This document shows positions 9,643 through 18,765 of a stretch of DNA of 64,000 nucleotides, one piece after another. Source of the DNA: CAG-791 sp045546175 (GTDB taxonomy: Bacteria > Bacillota > Clostridia > Lachnospirales > Lachnospiraceae); contig JAZQCI010000029.1 in the NCBI GenBank assembly GCA_045546175.1, positions 1 to 64,000 on the forward strand. Direction: 5' to 3'. The notes under the pieces were generated by a model. It was given only the letters and a program-made list of their open reading frames with translations. It did not search any database and had not been told where the DNA came from. How positions within the stretch are numbered: the stretch's first letter is position 1; every line of letters begins with the position of its first letter. A program made the translations under genes and the position numbers.

Positions 9643-9732
9643 GCCCGGGGCCCGCTGAAGCAGAACTTCTACGCTTTATTCTATCATAGAAACGGAATGT
9701 AAACCATATTTAATCGCATAACCGATATCTGT

Positions 9733-10887
9733 CTAAACATGCTTTGTCTTTCTGCGCAGGAAGACCAGGATACCGATCCCTGCAGCTGCGGCAGCTGCAA
9801 TGGCCGCCCACATGGCCACGGGAGCCGTGTCACCGGTCATGGGGCTTTTCTTGCCGCCGGAACCCGAATTTCCGGAAGAGGATCTTGTCCCGGAACTGCT
9901 GCCGGAAGATCTTTTCTTCGTCGAAGACGATGAGCCGGAGGTTTTCTTTACAATGGTGAATCCGGCATCCGCCCTGCCGTCATCGAAAACAGCAGTAATG
10001 GTATGTTCCCCGACGGAGAGGGTCTCCAGGAAGTCCGGCCTGAGGGAGACGTTCAGACTTCCGGGGTCGGCTGCGTAACTGGAAGGATCCACGGACTTGT
10101 CATCCACCAGGATGCCGGTGAAGCGGCTGAAGGTAGTGCTGTCCGCCGTATTCCGGCTGACCGTAAAGGGCAGGTCCTTTTCGGAGCCCTTGGTCCATTT
10201 GCTGCCGTCCCCTTTGGTAAAGGTATAGACGATATCTTTATCATCTTCGTCCCCGGTACCGGCCTCTCCGCCCGCAGGGATCCTTTCTCTTTCAACGTGC
10301 GAGGCATCGTTCCTGCATGTGCGGGTGCGTTCACCGGGCGCGGAGGCAGCGGGCTCTCTGGTGACCACCCAGTCGCCCCAGTCATGGCCGGTCGGGCGGG
10401 ATGGTGACGTCCTCCGGGCTGAGCTCCTTCTGTGCCTTTTCATCGGCAAAGAGCTTTCCGCAGCCCTCGCAGATCCAGTGTTCCTTATTTCCTTCTTCTG
10501 TACAGGAGGCTTCCTTTGCCTCCGCTTTCTTCAGGGGGAACTGATGCTCTGTCAGGACCGGGACAGGCCGGGTCTCGGTGTGGGTGCTGTCCTTTCTGCA
10601 GGTGCGGGTCTCCTCGCCCTCTTCCAGCTCTGTCGCCGGCTTCGTCATTTGTGGCCTGCGGCATCGACTGCGACGATCCTGCGGCTCAGTTCCTCACCGC
10701 ACTCTGTACAGTAGACGGCTTCTTCGTAGCTGCCGGCTTCCTCACAGGACGCTTCCTTTTCGTTTTCCTTTACGGGGTCTCCCGGTGTATGTTTGTGGTA
10801 GGTGACGAGCGCTCCCAGTTTGTCCGGGACTTTGAAGGTATAAGTGCCGTCGCCCGCATCTGTGATATCTTTTACAAGGAGGTATCA
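9733..10887 (-). pseudogene. Wall-anchored surface protein, two frameshifts, 5' end lost
   Basis: The C-terminus has a sortase-type signal: Ser/Gly-rich linker, SPMTGD at the LPxTG position, a hydrophobic helix and RRKTK. Before it comes a repeat domain seen in Clostridia surface proteins (FTKGDGSKWTKGSEKDLPFTVSR) and, further up, repeats with GHDWGDW and EEGETRTCRKDSTHTE. Those upstream repeats lie in other frames: shifts occur near 10390 and at the TGA at 10645-10647. The recognisable coding stops by 10887, where the integrase module starts, so the signal peptide and the rest are missing. The product was an extracellular protein covalently attached to the wall. Confidence 0.75.
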
Positions 10888-10889
10888 GC

Positions 10890-11372
10890 ATGAAAACAAA
10901 CCGTCGTATTCCATCAATTAAACTTAACGATCAAGCTGCTATGGACTACGCTCTTTATATGATGATGAGCAGTTTCTTCAAGAAGGTTGAGAGTCTCTCG
11001 CCTATTTTTGAAGAGCAACTTCTTCTCCGCTATCGAACGCAGAGCGCTAAATCGCAAGAAGTGATGGAAAACATGTGTGTCGGTGCCGTAGATCACTATC
11101 TTCCCCTTGTTCTACCGGAATATATCCAAAACTGCCAGGTACAGGCAAGCTTTCGAAGAGGCAATGCGGATGGTGTTACGACATTTATCTTTGACGGAGG
11201 CATCTTCACCCTTGAACTCTTTGCGAAAATCAATGGTGCGCGTAGAACTCTGATCGGTTATGTTTTCCAGGAAGAAGGCGCAGATCCAGTCTCCGGAAAG
11301 ATAACGATCCGATATAGAGCTCCCCTAAAGGGTCTTTCACGTGTTAGCCTAGAATTTGATGAAATTGCATAA
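10890..11372 (+). CDS. Unknown protein of the integrase module
   Basis: 160 residues starting MKTNRRIPSIKLNDQAAMDYALYMMM, with a perfect AAGGAGG eight bases before the ATG. The first 60 residues are helical; the second half alternates beta-type stretches (VTTFIFDGGIFTLELFAKING). No known motif is recognised. It ends 131 bases before the integrase start, on the same strand, and shares the module's lower GC content, so it is probably a mobile-element accessory gene. No function is proposed. Confidence 0.7.
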   Translation: MKTNRRIPSIKLNDQAAMDYALYMMMSSFFKKVESLSPIFEEQLLLRYRTQSAKSQEVMENMCVGAVDHYLPLVLPEYIQNCQVQASFRRGNADGVTTFIFDGGIFTLELFAKINGARRTLIGYVFQEEGADPVSGKITIRYRAPLKGLSRVSLEFDEIA

Positions 11373-11503
11373 GATCCTTCCGTCTTCTCTCCCGGACAGT
11401 CGTTATGGCCGTCCGGGTATTTGTTTTGCGATTAAAACGTGACTTCACTAAAAATCGCAGAATAATTTCCTTTTCTTTCATTCTCCTTCCGGAGGTGAAA
11501 GAG

Positions 11504-12886
11504 ATGGAAAAAGACACTACTATTACTCCGGAACAGTTATCGGTTATTAATGAGGCCGCCGCTATTTTGCAGGCTCTCGGTACGCATGATATAATGAGCT
11601 CTGGCGACATTCTCGCTCAAAATGAGGAGAATGTAGACATGAAACGAATTGAAACTTATGAGCACAAGATATTCTATTCGTCTGGCAACTGGTATGTTGT
11701 AATGCCGGATGGGAAGCGTATACGGAGGAAAAAGCGGGAAGACATTGAGAAAATAGTTATTGATATCCAAAAAGAACGGGAAGCAGCCACCAAGGAAGAG
11801 GCTCCGCCCGACATAACCGCAGAGGAAATCTTTAAGCTTTGGCAGGCAGAAGGATTAAAAACGAAGGTTGTCAAAGGTGGAACCGTACGCCGGGATTGGG
11901 GTACTTACAATCGATATTTGAAAGGTACAGAAATTGCCGCCCGAAATGTTAAGACTACAACTCGCAAGGAATGGACTGCATTTCTGCAAAACATTCTAAA
12001 AGATCGACCAACAGCTAAGGAATTTGCCAGGATCAAAGGGGTAATAAAGGATATCCTGCATTGGGCTGAGGATCACGGATGTATCACATACACCGCGGAA
12101 GACGTCATCATACACGTTCGCGTAAGAAAAAACACTTTTTCAAAACCGGATAATGACCCTGCGAAAGAGGTATACCTCCCGGATGAATTAAAAGCTTTGA
12201 AGGAGTATTGCCTAAATAACCCTGATCCATATACTCGCTGTATCCTCATGGGGATAATCACAGGTACACGTCCGGGCGAATGTGCTCCCTGCCATATTGA
12301 CGATGTTGACATAAGCAGGAGAACACTGACAATCCGGCGTACAGAAACGGGTGCGGATGAGAATGGAAACAGGGCAGAAACCATCCATGAGGGCGCCAAA
12401 ACAGATGCTGGAGTTCGCATCGTATCAATCCCGGAGTGCAATGTCCCGTGGGTGGAAGAAGTAATCGAAGCCGCTCATCAGTATTCAGACACGTGGCTGT
12501 TTCCGCAGGAACCCGGCAAATGGAAGACAAGATATACCGGCCAAAGGATCAGGACTTCTCAGCTCAGACGGCATCTTAGAGATATCTGCGAGAATGAACT
12601 GCATATCGAGTACAAGTCCCCACATAAACTGCGGAAAACGTACGCATCGATTTTAGCTGCAAATAACGTTCCTGATACTATGCGCATCGCACAGATGGGT
12701 CATACAGACATCAAGACAACTAAGCAATTCTACGAATTCGATCGTGAAACTAATGCTGAAAAAGCGCAGAAACTGGGAGAAATTGAAGAATTGAGACTGC
12801 TTTTTGAAGACAAGGGAACAGAAATGTCCCCTAAAATGTCCCCTGAAGACATGTTACAGAAAAAAGAAGACCCGGAAACGCCCTAA
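11504..12886 (+). CDS. int: Tyrosine recombinase / integrase
   Basis: 460 residues. An N-terminal AP2-like DNA-binding stretch (WYVVMPDGKRIRRKKREDIE) and a SAM-like core-binding domain precede the catalytic domain. That domain shows ITGTRPGECAPCHIDDVD (first Arg), SPHKLRKTYASIL (His/Arg), MGHTDIKTTKQFYEF (His and nucleophilic Tyr). It integrates and excises a genetic element at an att site. GGAGG precedes ATG 11504; a second ATG at 11639 also has a good site and may be used. The att-like repeat begins 28 bases past the stop codon, as is usual for such elements. Confidence 0.92.
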   Translation: MEKDTTITPEQLSVINEAAAILQALGTHDIMSSGDILAQNEENVDMKRIETYEHKIFYSSGNWYVVMPDGKRIRRKKREDIEKIVIDIQKEREAATKEEAPPDITAEEIFKLWQAEGLKTKVVKGGTVRRDWGTYNRYLKGTEIAARNVKTTTRKEWTAFLQNILKDRPTAKEFARIKGVIKDILHWAEDHGCITYTAEDVIIHVRVRKNTFSKPDNDPAKEVYLPDELKALKEYCLNNPDPYTRCILMGIITGTRPGECAPCHIDDVDISRRTLTIRRTETGADENGNRAETIHEGAKTDAGVRIVSIPECNVPWVEEVIEAAHQYSDTWLFPQEPGKWKTRYTGQRIRTSQLRRHLRDICENELHIEYKSPHKLRKTYASILAANNVPDTMRIAQMGHTDIKTTKQFYEFDRETNAEKAQKLGEIEELRLLFEDKGTEMSPKMSPEDMLQKKEDPETP

Positions 12887-12913
12887 AATAAAGCATTTCC
12901 GAGTCATCACCCA

Positions 12914-13030
12914 AATGGAGACGGTGGGACTTGAAGCCATTGGACTCAAAGGAAAAGCCTTTATTTACGGCACTTTTCGGGATTGGCCTGAGTCACCAAG
13001 AGTCACCCGGAACTAAAACGTAGTAATTAA
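12914..13030 (+). repeat. Right copy of ~110-bp imperfect direct repeat, candidate att site
   Basis: Starts AATGGAGACGGTGGGACTTG, immediately after the integrase gene, and matches 4374-4484 in the same orientation with an inserted or deleted base or two. The complement CAAGTCCCACCGTCTCC resembles a tRNA 3' end. It also holds the short internal repeat GAGTCACC. Position next to int supports an attachment site. Confidence 0.65.
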
Positions 13031-13118
13031 CGTACTGAAACTTATATTATCATTTATATTGTGCGGATGCTACCATTCCAAATACTCGACAACAAGTTAT
13101 GCCGAGCTATTTGTTGGT

Positions 13119-13157
13119 AAAAACCCTGACCTGAGAGTTCCTCAGGTCAGGGTTTTT
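13119..13157 (+). terminator. Strong bidirectional terminator
   Basis: AAAAACCCTGACCTGA and TCAGGTCAGGGTTTTT arms with a 7-base loop. It ends the integrase transcript and insulates the ParA stub. The 13031-13118 stretch shows nothing else. Confidence 0.8.
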
Positions 13158-13227
13158 ATTAGTTTCTTTCCGCCGAAAACAAAGCACCAATACCAGATAT
13201 GACTCATTTGAAAAATGGAGGAGAAAA

Positions 13228-13554
13228 ATAGGAAGAGTAATCGCAGTAGCAAACCAGAAGGGTGGCGTCGGGAAAACGACCACGTGCGTCAACCTGGGTA
13301 TATCACTGGCTATGGCAGGCAAGCGGGTATGCTTAATCGATTCCGATCCACAGGGGAGCCTCACTCAGAGTCTTGGGTTTCAGAATCCCGACGAGATGGA
13401 GCATAAGCTTGCAGATGTTCTGAAAGCAGCAATGGAACCTCGCGACAATTTGTCGCGAACTTTTAAGACGACAATTTTGCACCATGCAGAAGGTGTAGAC
13501 CTGGTTCCCGGCAACATCGAATTGGCGGGCGTAGATTGGCTGCAAATCCTGTGA
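13228..13554 (+). pseudogene. ParA-type partition ATPase, 3' truncated, start codon changed
   Basis: The frame reads GRVIAVANQKGGVGKTTTCVNLG (deviant Walker A) and LIDSDPQGSLTQSLGF (Walker A' region), then DLVPGNIELAG, and then loses similarity and stops. About 108 codons remain of a normal 255 or so. A GGAGG site is followed by ATA where ATG is expected. The 3' end runs into the truncated PseF gene on the other strand, with the breakpoint near 13535-13545. It cannot make a working partition ATPase. Confidence 0.8.
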
Positions 13555-14049
13555 CCTCTTCATATAATCATCCGGACTTGTAGGTTGCAAATAGCCTCCA
13601 GCCTCTGATAACCCTCTCTGCGGTGGGAAAGAAAACTGTACCACAGGAAATACAGCGTTACATTCTCCAGCTAAAATGATCTCATATGCTTCTTTCAGTC
13701 TTTTTGTAGTGATAAAAGGCGCTGTAGGATATATATTGCATGCTAGTTCAAATTCCTCTCCCTGTTTGTGATAGTTCTCAATAACCTCTTTTAGTGCATC
13801 TTCTGTGGTGGCAAAATCATTAGATGTCTTCTCACTTCTCATAAAAGGCACCTCTGCACCAAGGCTTCTTGCCACATCAGCTATCTTCTCGTCATCTGTA
13901 GACACCATCACAGCATCAAATAATTGACTATCCAGCGCTGCCTGAATTGAATATGCGATTATTGGCTTGCCGCAAAACTCTTTTATATTCTTGCCAGGAA
14001 TCCTTTTGGAGCCGCCCCTTGCGGTAATAATAGCAACCGTTTTTACCAT
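13333..14049 (-). pseudogene. CMP-pseudaminic/sialic acid synthase (PseF-like), 3' truncated
   Basis: The first ~168 residues are a good cytidylyltransferase: AIITARGGSKRIPGKNIKEF (nucleotide-binding), MVSTDDEKIADVARSLGAEVPF, YPTAPFITTKRLKEA, FPVVQFSFPPQRGL and YMKRSQDLQP. Family members activate a nonulosonic acid as its CMP derivative for glycan or flagellin decoration. Past about 13540 the frame runs on through the antisense of the ParA stub, adding some 70 meaningless residues. The real C-terminus, which shapes the dimer and part of the active site, is gone. It lies 29 bases behind the M14 pair and is probably co-transcribed. Confidence 0.78.
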
Positions 14050-14078
14050 ATCATCTCAGTCCCCATCAATAGTACATC

Positions 14079-14999
14079 TCATACCATCTTTATCACTGCT
14101 GTTTCCGCATATGTAATCGGGTCAGAATGCATAAAGAACAGCGTACCTCTTCTTGGCGCGTACAATGTTTCCATTACTGAACCATCATAGGGATTTATGA
14201 TCTCAGCAAGAGGAGTCCCCTCATCCACACTGTCTCCCACTTTTACAAGCGGCTCAAATATGCCTGATTTGGCAGTTCTGACACTAATCAGCTCCTTATC
14301 ACTTATAACTATTGACGGGTGATCACCATTTTCCTGGTATTTTACAAATCCAACGCTTTTGCAGAATCTAAGAATAGACAGCACTGCCTGACCGGCACTC
14401 TTTTTATCAATCCTACTTGTTGTAGATGTATAGAGGCTGTAAGCTTTAGTGTTCCACACCTGCCAGTTATAGTTCAGCGTTGCCGTATCATACGGTCTGA
14501 CAGTTCTTTTTACAACGTAAGGCATTCCAAACTTCATTGCCGTTATAACATCAGAATATCCTTCATCCATTAGTCTCACATGTGGTATAAACTCACCCGG
14601 CATGTAAAATGATGTAAACTGAATCCCATACTCGTAATCTTTTATCTGAGAAAAAATGCCGTCGGCAACTCTCTGGGTAGTCTCCCCTAGGTCATACCCT
14701 GGGAACATTCTGTTTATGTCAGTATTATCAATAGTCCAGAATCGCTTCTGCGTATTAATCGAATATGGGTTACAGCAGGGTATAATCAGAATTTTGACAT
14801 CCGGGCGAATGCGCCCTTCTTCCTCAAGCTGCCTGAATTTTTTAACAAGCTGGGAACAACAGTATAACTGCTGAACTTCATTTCCCCTCATGCTTCCGAC
14901 AATGCAGAGCGACTTCTTGCCTTTGCCAAATTCAAAACCTGTTATTCTGAAACTGTCTCTGTACAGTCCTTTGATCTCATAAATAGTCTTCTTTTTCAT
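14079..14999 (-). CDS. M14-like deacylase paralog lacking catalytic zinc ligands
   Basis: 306 residues in the succinylglutamate desuccinylase/aspartoacylase family. The N-terminal carboxypeptidase-like fold and C-terminal barrel-sandwich lobe (VKVGDSVDEGTPLAEIINPYDG) are clear. The zinc motif GxHGxE reads GSMRGNE, so the histidine is Arg, and the second zinc histidine expected in a DxHxS motif is absent around QFTSFYMPGEF. It is therefore probably non-catalytic, a partner of the active paralog just upstream, with which it overlaps by four bases (ATGA). It could bind the same ligand or form a heterodimer. Confidence 0.78.
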   Translation of the reverse strand: MKKKTIYEIKGLYRDSFRITGFEFGKGKKSLCIVGSMRGNEVQQLYCCSQLVKKFRQLEEEGRIRPDVKILIIPCCNPYSINTQKRFWTIDNTDINRMFPGYDLGETTQRVADGIFSQIKDYEYGIQFTSFYMPGEFIPHVRLMDEGYSDVITAMKFGMPYVVKRTVRPYDTATLNYNWQVWNTKAYSLYTSTTSRIDKKSAGQAVLSILRFCKSVGFVKYQENGDHPSIVISDKELISVRTAKSGIFEPLVKVGDSVDEGTPLAEIINPYDGSVMETLYAPRRGTLFFMHSDPITYAETAVIKMV

Positions 15000-15943
15000 A
15001 CAGCCATGGCTTCCTTTTTAAGCAGTCTGCCAATGAGCGATCCTTCATCAACAATCGGATATTCTCTTATGGTAAAAAGAATTCCGTCTACAGGACTTTC
15101 AACATTTTGTAAAACCTGCCCGGAAAGCGGATCAATAATCCTCCCAATCCTGTCGCCCTTGCAAAGCTTCTCCCAATGCTTCACATCAGGGATAAAGAGC
15201 CCACCTGATGCCGCATTGAGAAAACAGACATCTTCGGTATTCTCAGAAACAATAGGCTTTCTTGGCTCTTTCGTTTCTCCGGTCCACATTCCCATGTAAT
15301 GCATTAGCCCCAAAATCCCATCCACAAGCTGGTCGCCGTACTCTTTTGTTATACGCATTCCAACGCCCATCTCAACAACAAGGCATGGTGTTCCCGCATT
15401 GTTTAGGCTGTATGCAAACGTAGACTCAAGAACAGTACTTGCTTCATGTATCCAGACAAAATCAACATTGCAGTGCTCTGCAAGGGGAACAAGTTCTTCT
15501 TTATGGAGCCTGTTGATCCTTATCTGCGGAATCTCAGTAAGATAGATATTACTTGCATGTATATCCAGCACCACAGCTGATCCTGATACATCCTTTAGGA
15601 TATTTGCAGCAAGTAGTTCTGTCATATTGCCTTCTGTATTTCCCGGAAATATCCTGTTCATATCAAGATCAAAAGCTGGAATTCCACGGGTCACCGAATC
15701 TATTCCAAGTGGATTCATGGCAGGGTAGATGTCAACTATTCCATTAAGGCACTTTTTGTTTTCCTCTATCCGCCTTGCAAGCTCAAAGCATACATACTGC
15801 CCTTCAAGCTCATCTCCGTGTATCCCGGTAACAATGCTTATTCGCTTTGGAACACTTTCAGAGCCATCCGGCATTATGCATCTTTTTTTTATTCTTAAAA
15901 CTTCATCGACAGGTAGTGCTACCTCCGCTACTGTTTTTATCAT
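14996..15943 (-). CDS. Succinylglutamate desuccinylase/aspartoacylase family hydrolase
   Basis: 315 residues with intact M14 features: VTGIHGDELEG (zinc His and Glu), VLDIHASNIY (second zinc His), CLVVEMGVGM (general-base Glu), and the C-terminal barrel-sandwich lobe. These enzymes cut an N-acyl or amide bond of an amino acid or small peptide. The ATG at 15943 overlaps the transglutaminase stop by one base and has GAGGAG upstream. Linkage to ATP-grasp and transglutaminase genes suggests it trims or recycles the amide product of the cluster. Confidence 0.85.
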   Translation of the reverse strand: MIKTVAEVALPVDEVLRIKKRCIMPDGSESVPKRISIVTGIHGDELEGQYVCFELARRIEENKKCLNGIVDIYPAMNPLGIDSVTRGIPAFDLDMNRIFPGNTEGNMTELLAANILKDVSGSAVVLDIHASNIYLTEIPQIRINRLHKEELVPLAEHCNVDFVWIHEASTVLESTFAYSLNNAGTPCLVVEMGVGMRITKEYGDQLVDGILGLMHYMGMWTGETKEPRKPIVSENTEDVCFLNAASGGLFIPDVKHWEKLCKGDRIGRIIDPLSGQVLQNVESPVDGILFTIREYPIVDEGSLIGRLLKKEAMAV

Positions 15944-16779
15944 CAAAACAATGCTCCTCTGCTTATGATGCTCTGTCCGGGGCTTATCTCAGATACATTC
16001 ACATATATATCCTGGGTCTGCTCTCCTCCCCCATGCATTATCCCTCTGTTTATCTGACACTCTGTGGCATCCCTGCCACTTCCAATCTTTATATGCGAGT
16101 CTTGTACAATAGTATTATTAGTCGGATCAAGGCCGTACCATTTTCCACCATCTGCAACTTCCACCCATGCATGAGATTCGCCTTCTCCTATAATGAGCCC
16201 GGTTACGTATCTGGCTGAGCATCCGGACAGATTAAGTAGTGAGATCATGATATGAGAATAATCCTGACATACTCCCCGACCTATTGAAAAAGCCTCCTCT
16301 GCCCCTGTGTCGATTCCGGTACATCCTTTTTCATAAACCAGATGTTCATGAAGCTTTTCCATTATATGCTTTGCCTTATCAAGTGGTTTTATCTCGTCAA
16401 AAGAAGGCATATCAGCCCTTATGGATTCCATATATTCCAGTAGTTTTTCTCCATGAACAGTGAGTCCATGACTATGCCTGTATATCATCTCTTCAGTTTC
16501 AGTTGCAACAGATTCATGCACAGCACATCCGCATTCTGCATCGCCTTTAATGTGATATTTAAAATATGAATGCGGTATCTCATTGCTGCCATATATGTAT
16601 CTGTTTCCGTGGGAATCGGTAGCCCATTCTGCTTTTGTTTCAGGTATCATATCGATCTTTATGTTCGATATTTTCTGTCTGTCACTATCCTTGGGGATAC
16701 ACTTTATTGTGTAGCAACACCATGAAACATCAGCAGAATAGCGGATTTCCATGCAATAATCAAAATGAAGTTTTTTCAC
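15943..16779 (-). CDS. Transglutaminase-like cysteine protease
   Basis: 278 residues: an N-terminal beta domain (SADVSWCCYTIKCIP, KISNIKIDMIPE), then a transglutaminase core with GRGVCQDYSHI (Cys), GEGESHAWVEV (His) and YGLDPTNN (Asp). This is the COG1305 type repeatedly found beside alpha-E and circularly permuted ATP-grasp genes. It is expected to cleave or transfer an isopeptide or amide bond. It has no signal peptide, so it acts in the cytoplasm. It lies 19 bases behind the alpha-E gene and abuts the M14 gene. Confidence 0.87.
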   Translation of the reverse strand: MKKLHFDYCMEIRYSADVSWCCYTIKCIPKDSDRQKISNIKIDMIPETKAEWATDSHGNRYIYGSNEIPHSYFKYHIKGDAECGCAVHESVATETEEMIYRHSHGLTVHGEKLLEYMESIRADMPSFDEIKPLDKAKHIMEKLHEHLVYEKGCTGIDTGAEEAFSIGRGVCQDYSHIMISLLNLSGCSARYVTGLIIGEGESHAWVEVADGGKWYGLDPTNNTIVQDSHIKIGSGRDATECQINRGIMHGGGEQTQDIYVNVSEISPGQSIISRGALF

Positions 16780-16798
16780 GACATCACATCCTTAATCC

Positions 16799-17464
16799 TT
16801 ATGCAATCAGTGCCTCTAACATTTTTATAACGCCATAATAATCTACTTCCTGTTCCTCCACAGCATTTCGGATTTCCTCGAGCTTATCCTTCTTTACATC
16901 CATTCCACTCTTCTCGATTCTGGGAATCATTCTGTTCACCTCTCTAACAAGCACCTCTCTTCCAAGGCCAAGCCTCGCATAAAGATCAAATCTTTCAATC
17001 CTTTTCCCGGACTTGATTATGTTCCTTACGTGATCATCATCCAGCTTGTCATCTATCATTCCCCAAAATGCGAGAATGTCGTCTATCACAAACTGCAGCT
17101 CAATAAGAGGTGCATCACTGAGCTTTGCCTTGTTCATCTCATATATTGCAAGCTGTATATATGAAAGGGACTCTGAGCCAATGCTTTCCCTCAGCACAAT
17201 AGCATTATCATAGGCCCTGATGAGATTACTGATAATCGAGTCGGGATTATTCTCATCAAAGGGATAAGACTTCATGAAATCCTGCTTATCCTGGTAAATA
17301 TCCGGTATATCGATCATCTGGCAAAAATCATGATAGCTGTCACGTATTTCATCAATCATGGTGTCATAGCTCTTGAAATAACACCTTACCAGCGTGTACA
17401 CCCGCTCAGCATATCTTCCCAGCCAGTATAATCTGTTTGTCTGTTCTACTGAGATAATACCCAT
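16799..17464 (-). CDS. Alpha-E domain protein (DUF403)
   Basis: 221 residues, nearly all helical, beginning MGIISVEQTNRLYWLGRYAERVYTL; the NRLYWLGRYAER stretch is the family signature. Alpha-E proteins are the obligate neighbours of circularly permuted ATP-grasp proteins and are thought to assist peptide-bond formation; their chemistry is not settled. The gene overlaps the ATP-grasp gene by 19 bases, so the two should be made in fixed ratio. Confidence 0.88.
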   Translation of the reverse strand: MGIISVEQTNRLYWLGRYAERVYTLVRCYFKSYDTMIDEIRDSYHDFCQMIDIPDIYQDKQDFMKSYPFDENNPDSIISNLIRAYDNAIVLRESIGSESLSYIQLAIYEMNKAKLSDAPLIELQFVIDDILAFWGMIDDKLDDDHVRNIIKSGKRIERFDLYARLGLGREVLVREVNRMIPRIEKSGMDVKKDKLEEIRNAVEEQEVDYYGVIKMLEALIA

Positions 17465-18765
17465 GTATCCTTAAATCCTCCTCCCTGTGAAGAATTGACA
17501 ATAAACGAATCCGGATTCCTTGAAAAACGTGTAAGGCCACTTTTCCATACAAGTGGCTCATCTGCCATCAGCACAAATGCCCTGAGGTCTGCTTTTCTCG
17601 GAACCATATCATCGCCTTCAAGAATATCCAGATCCTGGAAGTCTATGACTTCCTGCGCGATAAACCTTCTTGGCTCTGCTTTGAGAAGTTTTATAAAGTT
17701 TTCCTTCTGTTCCTTTGACATTGAGCTTCCAAATACAACTCCATAGCCGCCTGCTTCAGCTACATCTTTGAGTACCAGGCTGTCAAACTTATCAAGCACA
17801 TATTTCATATCTTCTTCATAGAATGGCAGATATGTCGGCGCATTCTGAAGTATTGGTTCTTCGCCAAGATAATAGCTGATCATTTTCGGTACAAAATAGT
17901 AAATGCCCTTATCATCAGCAGTTCCATTGCCTGGAGCATTTATCAGGGCAACATTTCCTTTTCTGAAAACATCGTAGATATGCGGAATTCCTATGACTGA
18001 CTCAGGATTGAAATTCATTGGATCAAGGTACTCATCTGAGATTCTTCTGTAAACAGCCCCCACTCTCTCATGCTTTCCATCAGCAGTGATAAAGTAAAGC
18101 TTGTCATTTTCCACGATCAGCTCTGAGCCGTTTGCAAGATGCGCTCCCGTTTGTTCTGCCAGATAGGAATGTTCAAAATATGCCGCATTATATCTTCCCG
18201 GTGTTAGGATGACAGTGTGTCCGCCAACATTGACGTTATCCATAGTCCGCCTTAGAAGTCTTGCATAATTTCTGTTATCTTCAAGCCTCACATCATTGAA
18301 TGTTCCTGGCGAACTCCTTCTACAGAGCTCCCTTGCTATCATCGGATATGATGCTCCTGATGGAACACGCAGGTTGTCCTCCAGTATGTACCACTGCCCA
18401 TCCTTACCTTTTACAAGGTCAATTCCGGATATGTGGGAGTAAATTCCTTTTACCGGGCACACTCCCTCGCACTCAACCATATAACCGCTGGAAGCGAAGA
18501 TAAAATCTTCAGGCACAACGCCGTCCTTTACAATCTTCTTTTCACTGTATATGTCCTTAAGAAAAAGATTTAGTGCAATAACGCGCTGTTTCAGCCCCTT
18601 TTCAAGGTATTCAAATTCATCGTGTTCTATAACCCTTGGTATGGCATCAAAGGGAAAAAGTTGCTCCTTAAACTCATTATTCTTATAGATTCCAAATTTC
18701 ACTCCATACCTTGCCAGCAGTGCATTGACATCATCTGTATGTTTTAGCAGGTTTACATTGTTCAT
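17446..18765 (-). CDS. Circularly permuted ATP-grasp ligase (DUF404/DUF407 type)
   Basis: 439 residues with family blocks in order: RYGVKFGIYKNN, YIL-EDNLRVPSGASYP, VILTPGRYNAAYFEHSYLAEQ, FVPKMISYYLGEEPIL, SLVLKDVAEAGGYGVVFG (ATP lysine and glycine loop) and DLRAFVLM. ATP-grasp enzymes make an acyl phosphate and couple it to an amine. This permuted class was predicted by comparative genomics to make a peptide-like metabolite together with alpha-E and transglutaminase proteins. The start overlaps the preceding chimera by 35 bases. The product is not known. Confidence 0.88.
   Translation of the reverse strand: MNNVNLLKHTDDVNALLARYGVKFGIYKNNEFKEQLFPFDAIPRVIEHDEFEYLEKGLKQRVIALNLFLKDIYSEKKIVKDGVVPEDFIFASSGYMVECEGVCPVKGIYSHISGIDLVKGKDGQWYILEDNLRVPSGASYPMIARELCRRSSPGTFNDVRLEDNRNYARLLRRTMDNVNVGGHTVILTPGRYNAAYFEHSYLAEQTGAHLANGSELIVENDKLYFITADGKHERVGAVYRRISDEYLDPMNFNPESVIGIPHIYDVFRKGNVALINAPGNGTADDKGIYYFVPKMISYYLGEEPILQNAPTYLPFYEEDMKYVLDKFDSLVLKDVAEAGGYGVVFGSSMSKEQKENFIKLLKAEPRRFIAQEVIDFQDLDILEGDDMVPRKADLRAFVLMADEPLVWKSGLTRFSRNPDSFIVNSSQGGGFKDTWVLSQ

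Noticed and set aside
12804..13016. 70-codon plus-strand frame across the integrase end and repeat
   Set aside because: It runs out of phase over the integrase 3' end and the att-like repeat, has no ribosome site, and is the well-known spurious type of frame seen over tRNA-derived att sequences.
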